A stretch of 23,272 nt of DNA from Candidatus Omnitrophota bacterium (GCA_016196565.1 JACPXK010000107.1:1-23272), one strand, 5' to 3'; shown: positions 1 through 9,016, numbered from the stretch's first letter. Made by a program: numbers and translations. The notes: a model not told the origin generated them from the sequence alone.

Positions 1-1
1 G

Positions 2-766
2 AAAGATAAGCTTGGCTTTGCCGGTATTTCTAATATTGAAATTGAACGTTCCAGCGGAAGAGTGCGTGTGAGAATTTTTACCGCAAGACCCGGCGTCATC
101 ATCGGCCGGCGCGGCCAGGAAATCGACAAGATCAAAGAAGATCTTGCCGCGATTACGAAAAGCGAGCTTTTTGTGGATATCAAAGAAGTTAAGCTGCCGC
201 AGACTGACGGACAACTCGTGGCCGAAAACGTCGCCATGCAGCTTGAAAAACGCGTCGGGTTCCGCCGCGCCATGAAAAAGGCAGTTCAAATGGCCATGCA
301 AAAAGGCGCCCTTGGAATCAAAATTCTTTGCAAGGGCCGGCTTGGCGGCGCAGAAATTGCCCGCGATGAAAAATATCATGAAGGAAAAGTTCCCTTGAGC
401 ACTTTTCGTGCGGATATTGATTATGGATTTGCCGAAGCGTTTACCACTTATGGAACCATCGGCTGCAAGGTGTGGATTTATAAAGGGGATATTCTGGTGA
501 AGAAAGAAGAGGCAGCTCAGCGGCTTGAGCGTGAAATGATGGCCAAATCTGAAGAAGGTCAAGCGGTGCTTGCGACTGAAGGAAAAGCGGAGACAGGCGT
601 AAAATCCGGCCGGCCGGCTCGTAAGAAAAAGGTCGCAGTCGCTACGGATGCATCCTCCGAAGAAGCGGTTCCTCAAGCCCAAGAAAGTTCTGTAGAAGAA
701 ACCAAGGGAAGCGAAGAAGAAAAACCGGCATCCGATGCGGATACGGAAAGCGGGAAGGAAATTTAA
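2..766 (+). CDS. rpsC: 30S ribosomal protein uS3 (5'-truncated by window edge)
   Basis: Small-subunit head protein that binds 16S rRNA and lines the mRNA entry channel. The reading frame is open from base 2, so the true start lies upstream; 254 residues are visible. The KH-domain signature is clear ([14 protein letters not shown], with the GxxG loop GRRG), followed by the C-terminal S3 domain ([20 protein letters not shown] and the [13 protein letters not shown] segment). After the usual end of S3 there is an unusually long tail of about 85-90 residues, first basic ([12 protein letters not shown]) and then strongly acidic and Ser/Glu rich, with no recognisable fold. The stop is 2 nt before rplP, and the rplP ribosome binding site lies inside this gene's end. 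The family assignment is certain; the role of the tail is unknown. Confidence 0.97.
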   Translation, partial: KDKLGFAGISNIEIERSSGRVRVRIFTARPGVIIGRRGQEIDKIKEDLAAITKSELFVDIKEVKLPQTDGQLVAENVAMQLEKRVGFRRAMKKAVQMAMQKGALGIKILCKGRLGGAEIARDEKYHEGKVPLSTFRADIDYGFAEAFTTYGTIGCKVWIYKGDILVKKEEAAQRLEREMMAKSEEGQAVLATEGKAETGVKSGRPARKKKVAVATDASSEEAVPQAQESSVEETKGSEEEKPASDADTESGKEI

Positions 767-768
767 TC

Positions 769-1185
769 ATGGCGCTCATGCCGAAACGAGTGAAATTTCG
801 CAAACAGCAACGGGGATGGCTTGGAGGTCTTGCCACCCGCGGCAGCGAACTTTCTTTCGGAGATTATGGGTTGAAAGCCATTGACCGTGGCTGGCTTACG
901 GCCATTCAAATTGAGGCCGCACGTGTGGCTTTAACGCGCCATGTCAAACGCGGGGGAAAAATCTGGATGCGTGTTTTTCCCGATAAGGCCTATAGCAAAA
1001 AACCGGCGGAAACCCGCATGGGAAAAGGCAAAGGCGCCCCGGAATATTATGTGGCGGTGGTGAAGCCCGGCCGTGTTCTTTTTGAAATGGGAGGAATCCC
1101 GGAGCAGCTGGCAAAATCCGCCATGCGGCTTTGTGCGCACAAGATTCCTTTCCGTACTAAATTTGTAAAACGAGTAGGAGTTTAA
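769..1185 (+). CDS. rplP: 50S ribosomal protein uL16
   Basis: Large-subunit protein near the A-site tRNA and the peptidyl transferase region. Its 138 residues match the normal family length. The N-terminus [16 protein letters not shown] and the block [17 protein letters not shown] are typical, as is the [14 protein letters not shown] ending. An in-frame ATG three codons later (778) could also initiate, but the AAGGAA at 757-762 is better spaced for 769. It sits 2 nt after rpsC and 4 nt before rpmC, as expected within the S10 operon. Nothing unusual is seen. Confidence 0.97.
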   Translation: MALMPKRVKFRKQQRGWLGGLATRGSELSFGDYGLKAIDRGWLTAIQIEAARVALTRHVKRGGKIWMRVFPDKAYSKKPAETRMGKGKGAPEYYVAVVKPGRVLFEMGGIPEQLAKSAMRLCAHKIPFRTKFVKRVGV

Positions 1186-1189
1186 TCCC

Positions 1190-1396
1190 ATGAAGGTGCA
1201 GGAATTAAGAGGGCTTTCGGTTGACGAACTCGCAGAGAAGCTGAATCAGCTGAAAAAATCGCTGATGCAATACCGGTTTCAATCCAAAACGGGAAAATTG
1301 GAACAGCAATCTTCCATCCCCAATGTCCGTCGTGATATTGCCCGGGTTATGACCCTCATCAATGAGCAAAGGAAAAGCGAAGGCGCAAAGAAATGA
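1190..1396 (+). CDS. rpmC: 50S ribosomal protein uL29
   Basis: A small two-helix protein at the polypeptide exit tunnel, part of the docking site for trigger factor and SRP in bacteria. It has 68 residues, the usual length. [31 protein letters not shown] sequence followed by [15 protein letters not shown] matches the family. TAGGAG about 10 nt upstream, inside the end of rplP, serves as ribosome binding site. Its TGA overlaps the next start in an ATGA junction, implying translational coupling to rpsQ. Confidence 0.95.
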   Translation: MKVQELRGLSVDELAEKLNQLKKSLMQYRFQSKTGKLEQQSSIPNVRRDIARVMTLINEQRKSEGAKK

Positions 1397-1656
1397 ATAC
1401 TCCAGAAAAAGTAAAATATCAGGGACTGACCCGTGAAGGTACGGTCATCAGCGATAAAATGCAGAAAACGATTGTGGTGGAAGTCACCCGTGTGATGCAG
1501 CATCCCGAATATAAGAAAGTCGTGCGCAAAAAAGTAAAATACGCCGCTCACGACGAAAATAATCAGGCAAAGCTCGGAGACAAAGTTCAAATCATGCAAA
1601 CGCGTCCGATTTCTAAAAGCAAACGCTGGCGCTTGGTCAAGGTACTGCCCCAATGA
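1393..1656 (+). CDS. rpsQ: 30S ribosomal protein uS17
   Basis: An OB-fold 16S rRNA-binding protein needed early in 30S assembly. The product is 87 residues. The core [18 protein letters not shown] is the family hallmark, and the [21 protein letters not shown] and [16 protein letters not shown] blocks follow. Both junctions are ATGA overlaps (with rpmC and with rplN), so translation is probably coupled through the three genes. Length and sequence are ordinary. Confidence 0.96.
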   Translation: MNTPEKVKYQGLTREGTVISDKMQKTIVVEVTRVMQHPEYKKVVRKKVKYAAHDENNQAKLGDKVQIMQTRPISKSKRWRLVKVLPQ

Positions 1657-2021
1657 TTCAAATGAGATCGATTTTAGAAATTGCCGATAATAGCGGCGCG
1701 AAAAAGGCCTCCATGATCGGTGTTATCGGCCGTCACGGAAAGCGCATTGCCGAAGTGGGCGACATTATTACCGCTAACATCAAAGAAGCCCTTCCGGATG
1801 GCACGGTGAAAAAAGGAGAAGTGGTGAAAGCGGTGATTGTAAGAACGCGTTCGCCGATACGCCGTAAAGACGGTTCGACCGTAAAGTTTTCTTCCAATGC
1901 GATGGTTTTAATCGATAATCAAAAAAATCCTCGCGGAACGCGTATTTTTGGACCTGTTGCCCGCGAACTCAGAGACCGGGAATTTACCAAAATTATTTCC
2001 CTGGCTCCTGAGGTGGTGTAA
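1653..2021 (+). CDS. rplN: 50S ribosomal protein uL14
   Basis: A beta-barrel large-subunit protein at the subunit interface that contacts 16S helix 14. The product has 122 residues, exactly the usual length. The signature [19 protein letters not shown], the block VVRTRSP-like ([16 protein letters not shown]), and the end [25 protein letters not shown] are all present. It starts inside the rpsQ stop (ATGA) and ends 2 nt before rplX. Confidence 0.97.
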   Translation: MIQMRSILEIADNSGAKKASMIGVIGRHGKRIAEVGDIITANIKEALPDGTVKKGEVVKAVIVRTRSPIRRKDGSTVKFSSNAMVLIDNQKNPRGTRIFGPVARELRDREFTKIISLAPEVV

Positions 2022-2023
2022 TC

Positions 2024-2332
2024 ATGAAAATTAAAAAAGACGATCAGGTTTTGGTGATTCTGGGTAAAGACAAGGGCAAAAAAGGCCGCGTCATGAAGGT
2101 TTATCCTTCCGAAAGCCGGCTCCTTGTGGAAAAAGTGAATTATTATAAGAAGGCGCTCCGGCGCAGTCAGCAAAATCCCAAGGGAGGGATTGCTCAAATC
2201 GAAGGGAAAATTGCAGTGGCCAATGTTCAGCTGGTCTGCCCCCGGTGTTCCAAGCCGACCCGGGTAAGTTACGGCATTCTGGCCGACGGGACCAAACAAC
2301 GTAATTGTAAGAAATGCCACGAAATTATTTGA
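2024..2332 (+). CDS. rplX: 50S ribosomal protein uL24
   Basis: An assembly initiator of the large subunit that binds 23S rRNA near the exit tunnel. It has 102 residues. A KOW motif is visible near the N-terminus ([25 protein letters not shown]). The C-terminal half carries two CxxC pairs (CPRC and CKKC), the zinc-ribbon-like feature found in many bacterial uL24 proteins. The stop is 8 nt before the preferred start of rplE. Confidence 0.96.
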   Translation: MKIKKDDQVLVILGKDKGKKGRVMKVYPSESRLLVEKVNYYKKALRRSQQNPKGGIAQIEGKIAVANVQLVCPRCSKPTRVSYGILADGTKQRNCKKCHEII

Positions 2333-2340
2333 AAGAAAAT

Positions 2341-2901
2341 ATGACGACAAAAAATCAAATTCCAAAGATTCTCGACAAATACCGCTCCGAAGTGCTGCCG
2401 GTGCTGATGGAGGAATTTCAGTATCAGAATGTGATGGAAATTCCGAAACTTCAGAAAATCGTGGTCAATATGGGCGTCAAAGAAGGGGCGCAGGATATTA
2501 AGATTCTCGATCAGGCTGCGGTAGAACTGGGGCGTATTACGGGCCAAAAGCCGGTTGTTGCCCGCGCAAAGAAATCGATCGCAGCCTTTAAACTCCGCGA
2601 AGGTTCTCCGATCGGCCTTAAGGTGACTTTGCGCAGTTCCCGGATGTATGAATTTCTTGACCGTCTTTTTAATATCGCAATGCCCCGCATCCGCGATTTC
2701 CGCGGTTATTCGGAGAAAAGTTTTGACGGCCGCGGCAATTACACACTCGGCATTACGGAGCAAATTATTTTTCCCGAAGTGGAATTCGACAAAATCAAAA
2801 AGGTTCAGGGTATGGACGTCACCTTTGTCACGACGGCCAAATCCGACAAAGAAGGCAAAAGGCTTTTGGAGCTTTTGGGCCTTCCCTTTAGAAAAAACTA
2901 A
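2341..2901 (+). CDS. rplE: 50S ribosomal protein uL5
   Basis: Binds 5S rRNA and forms the central protuberance together with uL18. From the ATG at 2341 the product is 186 residues, near the usual 179. Family blocks include [57 protein letters not shown] and the end [14 protein letters not shown]. An in-frame ATG at 2314 would add nine residues and overlap rplX by 19 nt. I prefer 2341 because a GAAAG motif lies just upstream and the shorter N-terminus matches the family. The start is therefore less certain than the identity. Confidence 0.95.
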   Translation: MTTKNQIPKILDKYRSEVLPVLMEEFQYQNVMEIPKLQKIVVNMGVKEGAQDIKILDQAAVELGRITGQKPVVARAKKSIAAFKLREGSPIGLKVTLRSSRMYEFLDRLFNIAMPRIRDFRGYSEKSFDGRGNYTLGITEQIIFPEVEFDKIKKVQGMDVTFVTTAKSDKEGKRLLELLGLPFRKN

Positions 2902-2910
2902 GGATGATTC

Positions 2911-3096
2911 ATGGCTAAAAAATGTTTGGTCGTAAAACAAAAACGCGAACCTAAATATGCGGTTCAAAAATACAATCGCTGCCGCCAATGCGGCCGCCCG
3001 CGCGGTTTCATCCGGAAATTCGGTGTTTGCCGTATTTGTTTTCGCGAGCTCGCCAACCAGGGAATGATTCCTGGCGTGGTGAAATCCAGCTGGTAA
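2911..3096 (+). CDS. rpsN: 30S ribosomal protein uS14, zinc-binding (type Z)
   Basis: A late-assembling protein of the 30S head. At 61 residues it is the short zinc form rather than the roughly 100-residue zinc-free form. Four cysteines arranged as two CxxC pairs ([20 protein letters not shown]) form the zinc site. The ending [18 protein letters not shown] is characteristic. AAGGA at 2900-2904 lies just upstream of the ATG. It sits between rplE and rpsH, the standard spc-operon position. Confidence 0.96.
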   Translation: MAKKCLVVKQKREPKYAVQKYNRCRQCGRPRGFIRKFGVCRICFRELANQGMIPGVVKSSW

Positions 3097-3117
3097 CAGG
3101 TTTAAAGGAGAGATTCA

Positions 3118-3516
3118 ATGCCTTGTACAGATTTTATTGCTGATTTTTTGACGGTCATCCGGAACGCTTCGAAAGCGCGCAAGGAAAAGGTGACGATTCC
3201 GGCTTCTAATATGGCCATCAAAGTCGCAGAAATTTTGAAAGAAGAAGGCTTTGTGGAAAATGTCAAAGTTTTCACCGAAGGTAAAAAACGGTTCATCCGC
3301 ATTCATTTGAAATACATTCATGGCCGTAAGCCCGCCATTCAGGGGCTTCGAAAGATTTCAACCCCGGGCCGGCGCTGGTATGTCGCAAGCGAAGAAATCC
3401 CGCGCGTTCAGGGCGGTTTGGGGATTGCGATTGTGTCCACCTCGCAAGGGGTTTTGGCGGACACGAAGGCCCGTCAGCTCAATTTGGGCGGCGAATTAAT
3501 CTGCAAAGTTTGGTAA
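3118..3516 (+). CDS. rpsH: 30S ribosomal protein uS8
   Basis: A primary 16S rRNA-binding protein of the platform. In E. coli it is also the translational repressor of the spc operon. The product is 132 residues, the usual length. The N-terminus DFIADFLTVIRNASKARKE and the C-terminal block IVSTSQGVLADTKARQLNLG are diagnostic. A strong AAAGGAGAG ribosome binding site lies at 3104-3112. I see no obvious operator-like mimic of the 16S binding site nearby, but that would need a folding analysis. Confidence 0.97.
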   Translation: MPCTDFIADFLTVIRNASKARKEKVTIPASNMAIKVAEILKEEGFVENVKVFTEGKKRFIRIHLKYIHGRKPAIQGLRKISTPGRRWYVASEEIPRVQGGLGIAIVSTSQGVLADTKARQLNLGGELICKVW

Positions 3517-3528
3517 ACGAGGATATTT

Positions 3529-4065
3529 ATGTCGCGCGTTGGAAAAAAACCAGTGATTGTGCCGGGTGGCGTAAAAGTCAATATGCAGGGGCAGACTTTG
3601 AGTGTTCAAGGCCCCAAAGGAAAACTTGATCTCGCGATTCATCCCCGGATGAAAATAAGCGTTAAGCCGGAAGAGGTTTTGGTCCAGCGGCCTACCAATA
3701 TCCGCACCGACCGCGCGCTTCACGGCCTGACCCGCAATTTGATTAACAATATGGTTCAGGGAGTGACTCAAGGTTACATCAAAGAATTAGAAATTGTCGG
3801 GGTCGGATTTAAAGCTCAGGTTAAGGGAAGGATTCTGAATCTTGCGCTTGGTTTTACCCATCCGATTGATTTTTCCATTCCCGAAGGCGTGGAAATCAAA
3901 TGTCCTAACCCCACCCGTATGGTGGTTTCAGGCATTGACAAACAAAAAGTAGGTGAAACCGCGGCCCAGATCCGGCGGTTTTATGAACCTGAACCTTATA
4001 AAGGTAAAGGGATTTCATATGTCGGCGAACAGATTCGCCGTAAGCAAGGCAAGACCGTAGGGTAA
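3529..4065 (+). CDS. rplF: 50S ribosomal protein uL6
   Basis: A two-domain protein near the sarcin-ricin loop and the factor-binding region. It has 178 residues, the family length. The N-terminus [17 protein letters not shown] and the block [20 protein letters not shown] are typical. The conserved end [23 protein letters not shown] is also seen. It starts 12 nt after rpsH with a GAGG ribosome binding site and ends 14 nt before rplR. Confidence 0.97.
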   Translation: MSRVGKKPVIVPGGVKVNMQGQTLSVQGPKGKLDLAIHPRMKISVKPEEVLVQRPTNIRTDRALHGLTRNLINNMVQGVTQGYIKELEIVGVGFKAQVKGRILNLALGFTHPIDFSIPEGVEIKCPNPTRMVVSGIDKQKVGETAAQIRRFYEPEPYKGKGISYVGEQIRRKQGKTVG

Positions 4066-4079
4066 GAGAGAGGGACGCC

Positions 4080-4439
4080 ATGTTAGTTAAAGAAGCTGGA
4101 AGAATCAAAAGACACAGAAGAATTCGTAAAAAACTCTTGGGCACGCCGGAACGGCCGCGTCTTACCGTACACCGTTCTGCCAAGAATATTTATGTGCAGA
4201 TTATCGATGACACGAAAGCCCAAACGCTTTTTTCTTTTTCCACGGCGGATAAAAAATTTATCCAGACTGCTCCCAAAAAGGGAAAGGTCGCCAAGGCGGA
4301 AAAGCTCGGAGAATTTTTTGCCGGTAATATGAAAGAAAAAGGAATCAAAAAAGTTGCCTTTGACCGCGGCGGATATCTCTATCATGGCCGGGTCAAAGCG
4401 CTCGCCGAATCGTTACGAAAAAATGGTATTGAATTCTAA
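4080..4439 (+). CDS. rplR: 50S ribosomal protein uL18
   Basis: A 5S rRNA-binding protein of the central protuberance, partner of uL5. The product is 119 residues. [31 protein letters not shown] and the end [26 protein letters not shown] match the family. GAGAGAGGGAC upstream (4065-4075) provides the ribosome binding site. The stop codon abuts the ATG of the next gene. Confidence 0.97.
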   Translation: MLVKEAGRIKRHRRIRKKLLGTPERPRLTVHRSAKNIYVQIIDDTKAQTLFSFSTADKKFIQTAPKKGKVAKAEKLGEFFAGNMKEKGIKKVAFDRGGYLYHGRVKALAESLRKNGIEF

Positions 4440-5039
4440 ATGACGACCAAAAAAGGAGAAACTCCGTTGGAGGAAACAGTTCAAGCCCAAGCCGTTCAAG
4501 AAGGTCAGACACCTGTCGTGGCACCTGCGCCGGTTGAAAGTCGGGTCATGACGCAACAAACTCAAGCCGCTGCTTTTGAAAAAGTAATTCAGGTCAATCG
4601 TTGCGCAAAGGTTGTCAAAGGCGGCCGGCGCTTTCATTTTAGCGCGCTGGTCGTGGTCGGTAACGGTGCGGGCGAAATTGGGTATGCCCTGGGAAAAGCC
4701 AACGAGGTTGCCGATGCCATTCGCAAAGGATTGGTTGCGGCGCAAAAGAAAAAAATAAAAATTAAAATGAAGGGCACCACGATTCCTCATGAAGTGATAG
4801 GGCGTTATGGAGCCGCTAAAGTGCTTCTTCGTCCCGCCGCTCCCGGTACCGGCATTATTGCGGGCGGCGCGGTTCGTGCTATTTGTGAATCCTGTGGGAT
4901 TAAAGATATTTTGACCAAAAGTTTGGGAAGTGATAATTCCATCAATGTGTTAAAAGCTACGGTGGAAGGTCTGAAAAGTCTGGTTGATTCGCGCGAGCGC
5001 GATGAAATGACGCCGCCGGCATCCCAAGAAAAGAATTAA
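4440..5039 (+). CDS. rpsE: 30S ribosomal protein uS5, N-terminally extended
   Basis: Protein at the mRNA channel that influences decoding accuracy. The S5 dsRBD-like core begins near residue 45 ([22 protein letters not shown]), followed by [20 protein letters not shown] and the C-terminal domain block [18 protein letters not shown]. Ahead of it are about 40 low-complexity residues rich in Gln, Ala, Pro and Val, not expected in most uS5 proteins. The ATG at 4440 directly follows the rplR stop but has no Shine-Dalgarno motif. A TTG at 4467 has AGGAGA seven bases upstream and is a credible alternative start (190 residues). An ATG at 4548 would remove nearly all of the extension. Confidence 0.95.
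   Translation: MTTKKGETPLEETVQAQAVQEGQTPVVAPAPVESRVMTQQTQAAAFEKVIQVNRCAKVVKGGRRFHFSALVVVGNGAGEIGYALGKANEVADAIRKGLVAAQKKKIKIKMKGTTIPHEVIGRYGAAKVLLRPAAPGTGIIAGGAVRAICESCGIKDILTKSLGSDNSINVLKATVEGLKSLVDSRERDEMTPPASQEKN
4454..4459 (+). promoter_or_regulatory. possible ribosome binding site for a TTG start of rpsE
   Basis: AGGAGA lies seven bases before an in-frame TTG at 4467 and 15 bases inside the frame opened by the ATG at 4440. No such motif precedes 4440, which would have to rely on coupling to the rplR stop. The motif therefore bears on the start choice but does not prove it. Confidence 0.4.
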
Positions 5040-5041
5040 TT

Positions 5042-5467
5042 ATGAGAGCAAAATTACCTTATAAGAAAAAAAGAAAACGGCTTGGATGCGGCATTGGTTC
5101 CGGACACGGAAAAACGTCGACCAAAGGTCATAAGGGACAGCGCGCACGTTCCGGAGTTTCTTTCCGGGCAGGTTTTGAAGGCGGACAAAACCCTCTTTAC
5201 CGCCGTCTTCCGAAACGCGGATTTAATAATAAGGAATTCAAAACGGAATACGCCATTATTAATCTTGAAAGTCTCGCGGCCTTAAATGAAAAAGAAATAA
5301 CTCCGGAAAATTTGCTTCATCTCGGGGTGATTAAAAAAATCAAAAGTGGTCTCAAAGTCCTTGGTTCCGGGAAGCTCGACCGGCCGCTTGTGGTTAAAGC
5401 GCACCGTTTCAGTGAATCGGCCAAAGCCGCCATCACACAAGCAGGCGGCCAAGCGGTAATTATTTAA
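5042..5467 (+). CDS. rplO: 50S ribosomal protein uL15
   Basis: A large-subunit assembly protein with a long extension into 23S rRNA. The product is 141 residues. The glycine-rich N-terminal block [26 protein letters not shown] and the segment [19 protein letters not shown] are diagnostic. The N-terminus is a few residues shorter than in E. coli. It follows rpsE by only 2 nt, leaving no room for rpmD, which normally sits here. Confidence 0.96.
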   Translation: MRAKLPYKKKRKRLGCGIGSGHGKTSTKGHKGQRARSGVSFRAGFEGGQNPLYRRLPKRGFNNKEFKTEYAIINLESLAALNEKEITPENLLHLGVIKKIKSGLKVLGSGKLDRPLVVKAHRFSESAKAAITQAGGQAVII

Positions 5468-5473
5468 GGACTC

Positions 5474-6829
5474 ATGATTCAGGCCTTTACCAATATTTTC
5501 AAAGTTCCTGAATTACGGCAAAAAGTTTTATTCACGCTTTTTATTATTGTGATTTACCGCATTGGGGCTTATGTCCCAACTCCCGGCATTGACGGGACGG
5601 CACTGGCGAGATTTTTTCAATCGATTTCGCGTACTCCGGGCGGACAGCTCTTTGGCATCATGGGAATGTTTTCAGGGGGAGCCCTGCAAAAGGCGACTAT
5701 TTTCGCTCTCGGGATTATGCCCTATATTTCGGCGTCGATTATTCTCCAGCTTTTGACGGTGGTGATTCCGGCGCTTGAAAAATTGGCCAAAGAAGGCGAA
5801 GAAGGCCGGAAAAAAATCATTCAATACACCCGCTACGGCACGATTGTCCTGAGCATTATTCAGACGTTTTTTATCGCGCTTTGGCTGGAAAATCCCAATG
5901 CCTTTCAGGGAACGGTGATTGTACCCAATCCCGGATGGGGATTCCGGTTAATGACCATGCTGACGCTCACCACCGGCTCAGCCTTCATCATGTGGCTCGG
6001 AGAACAAATCGATCAATACGGGATCGGAAACGGGATGTCGATTATTATCACGGCCGGTATTATCGAATCGATACCGACGGCTCTTTGGCAAACTTATATT
6101 TTACTTTCGCCTTTTGATCCGTCCCGCCAGCAATTGGCTTGGTGGAAATTCGCCCTGATGATTGCGCTTTTTGTCGGCACCGTGGTCGGAGTCATTCTTA
6201 TTATTCAGGGGCAAAGAAAAATTCCGGTTCAATACGCCAAACAAATTCGCGGCAACCGGATGTACGGCGGTCAAAGCACTTATTTGCCGCTTAAGGTCAA
6301 TCAGGCAGGAGTCATTCCGATTATTTTTGCGCAGTCTGTGATTTTATTTCCGGCCACCATTGCCGGTTTTTTCCCGAAAGCCGGGGCACTAACGTCGGCC
6401 GCGCGGCACTTGGCGCATGGCACCGTGACTTATGATGTGATTTACGCACTTTTGATTTTGTTTTTTACGTTCTTTTATACGGCGATTACATTTAATCCGA
6501 TCGAGGTTAGTGATAATTTGCAGAAATTCGGCGGTTTTATCCCGGGCATACGGCCGGGGCGAAATACGGCAGAATATTTGGATTATGTGATGACGCGCAT
6601 TGCCGCAAGCGGCGCGATATTTTTGGCGATCATCGCACTTTTCCCAAGCATTATTTCATCGCCTAAGATTTTGAATATTCCGTTTCTCATCGCCAGCTTT
6701 TTCGGCGGTACGGGACTTTTGATTATCGTAGGGGTGGTGCTCGATACGATGAAGCAGATTGAATCGCAGCTTCTCATGCGCCACTACGAAGGCTTTATTA
6801 AAAAAGGTAAACTGAAAGCGCGCCGGTAA
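5474..6829 (+). CDS. secY: SecY preprotein translocase channel subunit
   Basis: The pore of the SecYEG translocon, an inner-membrane protein with ten transmembrane helices. At 451 residues it has the normal length. Recognisable segments are VYRIGAYVPTPGID in helix 1, MFSGGALQKATIFALGIMPYISASI around the plug and helix 2, and the cytoplasmic loop block IPVQYAKQIRGNRMYGGQSTYLPLKVNQAGVIPIIFA. The C-terminal block TAEYLDYVMTRIAASGAIFLA and the end YEGFIKKGKLKARR follow. AAGGA precedes the ATG, 6 nt after rplO. Co-transcription with ribosomal genes is standard for the spc operon. Confidence 0.97.
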   Translation: MIQAFTNIFKVPELRQKVLFTLFIIVIYRIGAYVPTPGIDGTALARFFQSISRTPGGQLFGIMGMFSGGALQKATIFALGIMPYISASIILQLLTVVIPALEKLAKEGEEGRKKIIQYTRYGTIVLSIIQTFFIALWLENPNAFQGTVIVPNPGWGFRLMTMLTLTTGSAFIMWLGEQIDQYGIGNGMSIIITAGIIESIPTALWQTYILLSPFDPSRQQLAWWKFALMIALFVGTVVGVILIIQGQRKIPVQYAKQIRGNRMYGGQSTYLPLKVNQAGVIPIIFAQSVILFPATIAGFFPKAGALTSAARHLAHGTVTYDVIYALLILFFTFFYTAITFNPIEVSDNLQKFGGFIPGIRPGRNTAEYLDYVMTRIAASGAIFLAIIALFPSIISSPKILNIPFLIASFFGGTGLLIIVGVVLDTMKQIESQLLMRHYEGFIKKGKLKARR

Positions 6830-6833
6830 TAAA

Positions 6834-7493
6834 ATGAGGTTGATTCACCTAGGACCCCCGGGTGCCGGTAAAGGCACACATGCGAAAATCCTAAGTGAGA
6901 AATATCAAATTCCTCATTTGGCGGCGGGCGATATTTTACGGCGTAACATTCGTGAGAAAACGCCGCTCGGTCTAAAGGCGAAGGACGTCATTGAGCGCGG
7001 AGAGCTGGTATCTGATTCTCTCGTCAATCAAATGATGATCGAAGAGATTCGTCAGGCCGGGGTTCACAAAGGTTTTATCTTGGATGGTTATCCGAGAACG
7101 CGCAAACAAGCCGAAGCCCTGGATGATTTTTTAAATAAACAGAAGGCCAAGCTTGAGGCGGTTTTGAATTTTGTGACGACCGAAGATGTGATTGTGGACC
7201 GGCTTTCCGGACGCCGGGTTTGTTCCCAGTGCGGGAAAAATTATCACATCCGCAACATTCGGCCGAAAAAAGAAGGCATTTGCGATACATGCGGGGTTGC
7301 GCTCGTACAGCGCAAGGATGATCAGCCCGAGACGATCAGCAACCGGTTGAAGGTTTACCGTAAAGAAACGGAACCGCTCATCGGTTATTACGCGAAAAAA
7401 AGGCTTTTGTGGGAAGTTTCCGGGGATCATGACGTGCCGGAATTGCAGCAGGAAATAAGCGAGCTCTTTGAAAGGTTGAACCTTAAGCCGTGA
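6834..7493 (+). CDS. adk: adenylate kinase, zinc-LID type
   Basis: Cytosolic enzyme interconverting ATP + AMP and 2 ADP. The product is 219 residues, the long (large LID) form. The P-loop GPPGAGKGT lies at residues 7-15, the AMP-site region HLAAGDILR at 28-36 and the DGYPRT block at 84-89. The LID carries four cysteines at 130, 133, 150 and 153, expected to bind structural zinc as in Gram-positive enzymes. It is placed between secY and map as in many bacteria, and its TGA overlaps the GTG of map (GTGA). Confidence 0.97.
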   Translation: MRLIHLGPPGAGKGTHAKILSEKYQIPHLAAGDILRRNIREKTPLGLKAKDVIERGELVSDSLVNQMMIEEIRQAGVHKGFILDGYPRTRKQAEALDDFLNKQKAKLEAVLNFVTTEDVIVDRLSGRRVCSQCGKNYHIRNIRPKKEGICDTCGVALVQRKDDQPETISNRLKVYRKETEPLIGYYAKKRLLWEVSGDHDVPELQQEISELFERLNLKP

Positions 7494-8236
7494 TCTCACT
7501 GAAGTCCAAACGTGAGGTAGAAATCATGCGCGAGGCCGGGAATATTTTGAAAGAAGTTTTCCGGAAAGTGAAACCCGCGGTGAAGGCCGGCGTAACGACC
7601 GCAGAACTTGATGACATCGCCGAAGCCGTTATTCGCGAGCAGGGCGGGGAACCGGCCTTTAAAGGATACCGGGGTTTTCCGAGAACGGCTTGTATTTCGA
7701 TTAATGAAGAAGTGGTTCACGGCATTCCCGGTTTGAAACGTTTGAAAGATCAAGACCTCGTAAGTTTTGATATCGGCGCCAAAGTGAACGGCTATTATGC
7801 GGACGCGGCGAGAACCTGGCCGGTCGGACAAGTCACGAGCGCCAAACAACAGCTGATCGATACGGCGCGTGAAGCCATGCTGGCAGGCCTCGACGCCTAT
7901 CAGCCCGGATGCCGCATCGGGGATTTATCGCATGCGATTCAAAAATTAATCGAATCGCGGGATTTCGGCGTGGTACGCGATTATGTGGGGCACGGTATCG
8001 GACGCAATATTCATGAAGAGCCGCAAGTGCCTAATTATGGGCGGGCCGGACAAGGACCGAGAATCGAACCCGGACTTGTTTTGGCGATTGAGCCGATGGT
8101 GACCGAAGGCCGTTATGAAGTGGAGCTTCTTAAAGATGGTTGGACCGTGGTCACCAAAGACGGAAAATACGCGAGTCATTATGAAGATACGATTGCTTTT
8201 ACAGAGTCCGGATATCTCAATCTAACCGGAGAATAA
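7490..8236 (+). CDS. map: type I methionine aminopeptidase
   Basis: Removes the initiator methionine from nascent proteins after deformylation. It has 248 residues, the size of the short type Ia enzyme. By comparison with the E. coli enzyme, the five metal ligands are Asp94, Asp105, His168, Glu201 and Glu232 (in SFDIG, YADAA, VGHGIG, IEPM and HYEDT). The substrate-side His77 (HGIP) is also present. It starts with GTG in a 4-nt overlap with adk. The adk-map-infA run is a common extension of the spc operon. Confidence 0.96.
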   Translation: MISLKSKREVEIMREAGNILKEVFRKVKPAVKAGVTTAELDDIAEAVIREQGGEPAFKGYRGFPRTACISINEEVVHGIPGLKRLKDQDLVSFDIGAKVNGYYADAARTWPVGQVTSAKQQLIDTAREAMLAGLDAYQPGCRIGDLSHAIQKLIESRDFGVVRDYVGHGIGRNIHEEPQVPNYGRAGQGPRIEPGLVLAIEPMVTEGRYEVELLKDGWTVVTKDGKYASHYEDTIAFTESGYLNLTGE

Positions 8237-8239
8237 ACG

Positions 8240-8458
8240 TTGCCTAAAGAAGATTCTATTGAAGTTGAAGGAACCGTGATCGAGCCGCTTCCCAATGCGA
8301 TGTTCCGGGTTGAGCTTGAAAACGGGCATAGGGTTTTGGCCCATATTTCGGGAAAAATGAGAATGAATTACATTCGCATTCTTCCGGGAGACAAAGTGAA
8401 AGTGGAGCTTTCTCCTTATGATTTGACGCGCGGACGCATTACCTTCCGCGTAAAATAA
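8240..8458 (+). CDS. infA: translation initiation factor IF-1
   Basis: An OB-fold factor that occupies the ribosomal A site during initiation. The product is 72 residues, the standard length. The sequence is highly conserved ([52 protein letters not shown]). The start is TTG at 8240, preceded by a GGAGAA motif about seven bases upstream; the residues after it ([10 protein letters not shown]) align with the usual MAKEDxIEVEG. The non-ATG start could lower its expression. Confidence 0.96.
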   Translation: MPKEDSIEVEGTVIEPLPNAMFRVELENGHRVLAHISGKMRMNYIRILPGDKVKVELSPYDLTRGRITFRVK

Positions 8459-8473
8459 AGAAAAGGAATCGAT

Positions 8474-8587
8474 ATGAAAGTCAGAAGTTCAGTAAAACGT
8501 ATTTGTGAAAATTGTAAAATTATACGCCGCAAGCGCATTGTGTACGTGATTTGCACGAATCCCAAGCACAAACAGCGCCAGGGATAA
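8474..8587 (+). CDS. rpmJ: 50S ribosomal protein bL36
   Basis: The smallest ribosomal protein, 37 residues, read directly from the DNA between infA and rpsM. The translation begins [19 protein letters not shown] and ends PKHKQRQG. The zinc ligands Cys11, Cys14, Cys27 and His32 mark the zinc-containing form. AAAGGAA lies about seven bases before the ATG. Its place between infA and rpsM is the usual one. Confidence 0.96.
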   Translation: MKVRSSVKRICENCKIIRRKRIVYVICTNPKHKQRQG

Positions 8588-8611
8588 GCGGATCTAAGGA
8601 GAACGGAATTT

Positions 8612-8998
8612 ATGCCACGTCTTATCGGAGTTGATATTCCAAGGGAAAAAAGGGTGATTATCGCCCTGACTTATCTTTATGGGGTCGGAAAAACTTTGTC
8701 CCGGAAGATTTTGGACGAAGCAAAAATCGATCACAGCAAGCGGGCCAAAGATTTGACGGAAAAAGAAGTTTCTCAAATCACCACCATCATTCAAAAGCAT
8801 TTCAAGGTGGAAGGGGATTTGCGGCGGGAAATCCAGCAGAATATCAAACGTCTGATGGATATCCGCTCGTATCGCGGCAGCCGTCATTTGAAAGGCCTTC
8901 CGGTTCGCGGCCAGAGAACTCATACGAATTCCAGGACGCGTAAAGGACCGAGAAAAACTATCGGGGGGCTTAATAAAAAGCCGCCCTCGCCCAAATAA
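8612..8998 (+). CDS. rpsM: 30S ribosomal protein uS13
   Basis: A head protein that makes intersubunit bridges and contacts P-site tRNA. The product is 128 residues. [26 protein letters not shown], the helix-hairpin region and the end [24 protein letters not shown] are diagnostic. The tail [11 protein letters not shown] is slightly longer than in E. coli. AAGGAGAA is well placed upstream. It opens the classical alpha operon (rpsM-rpsK-rpsD-rpoA-rplQ). Confidence 0.97.
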   Translation: MPRLIGVDIPREKRVIIALTYLYGVGKTLSRKILDEAKIDHSKRAKDLTEKEVSQITTIIQKHFKVEGDLRREIQQNIKRLMDIRSYRGSRHLKGLPVRGQRTHTNSRTRKGPRKTIGGLNKKPPSPK

Positions 8999-9016
8999 GA
9001 TTTAGAGGAGAACAGA

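Noticed and set aside
2269..2988. Long open frame on the minus strand opposite rplX, rplE and rpsN
   Set aside because: It is fully antisense to three certain ribosomal genes and shows no recognisable family features.
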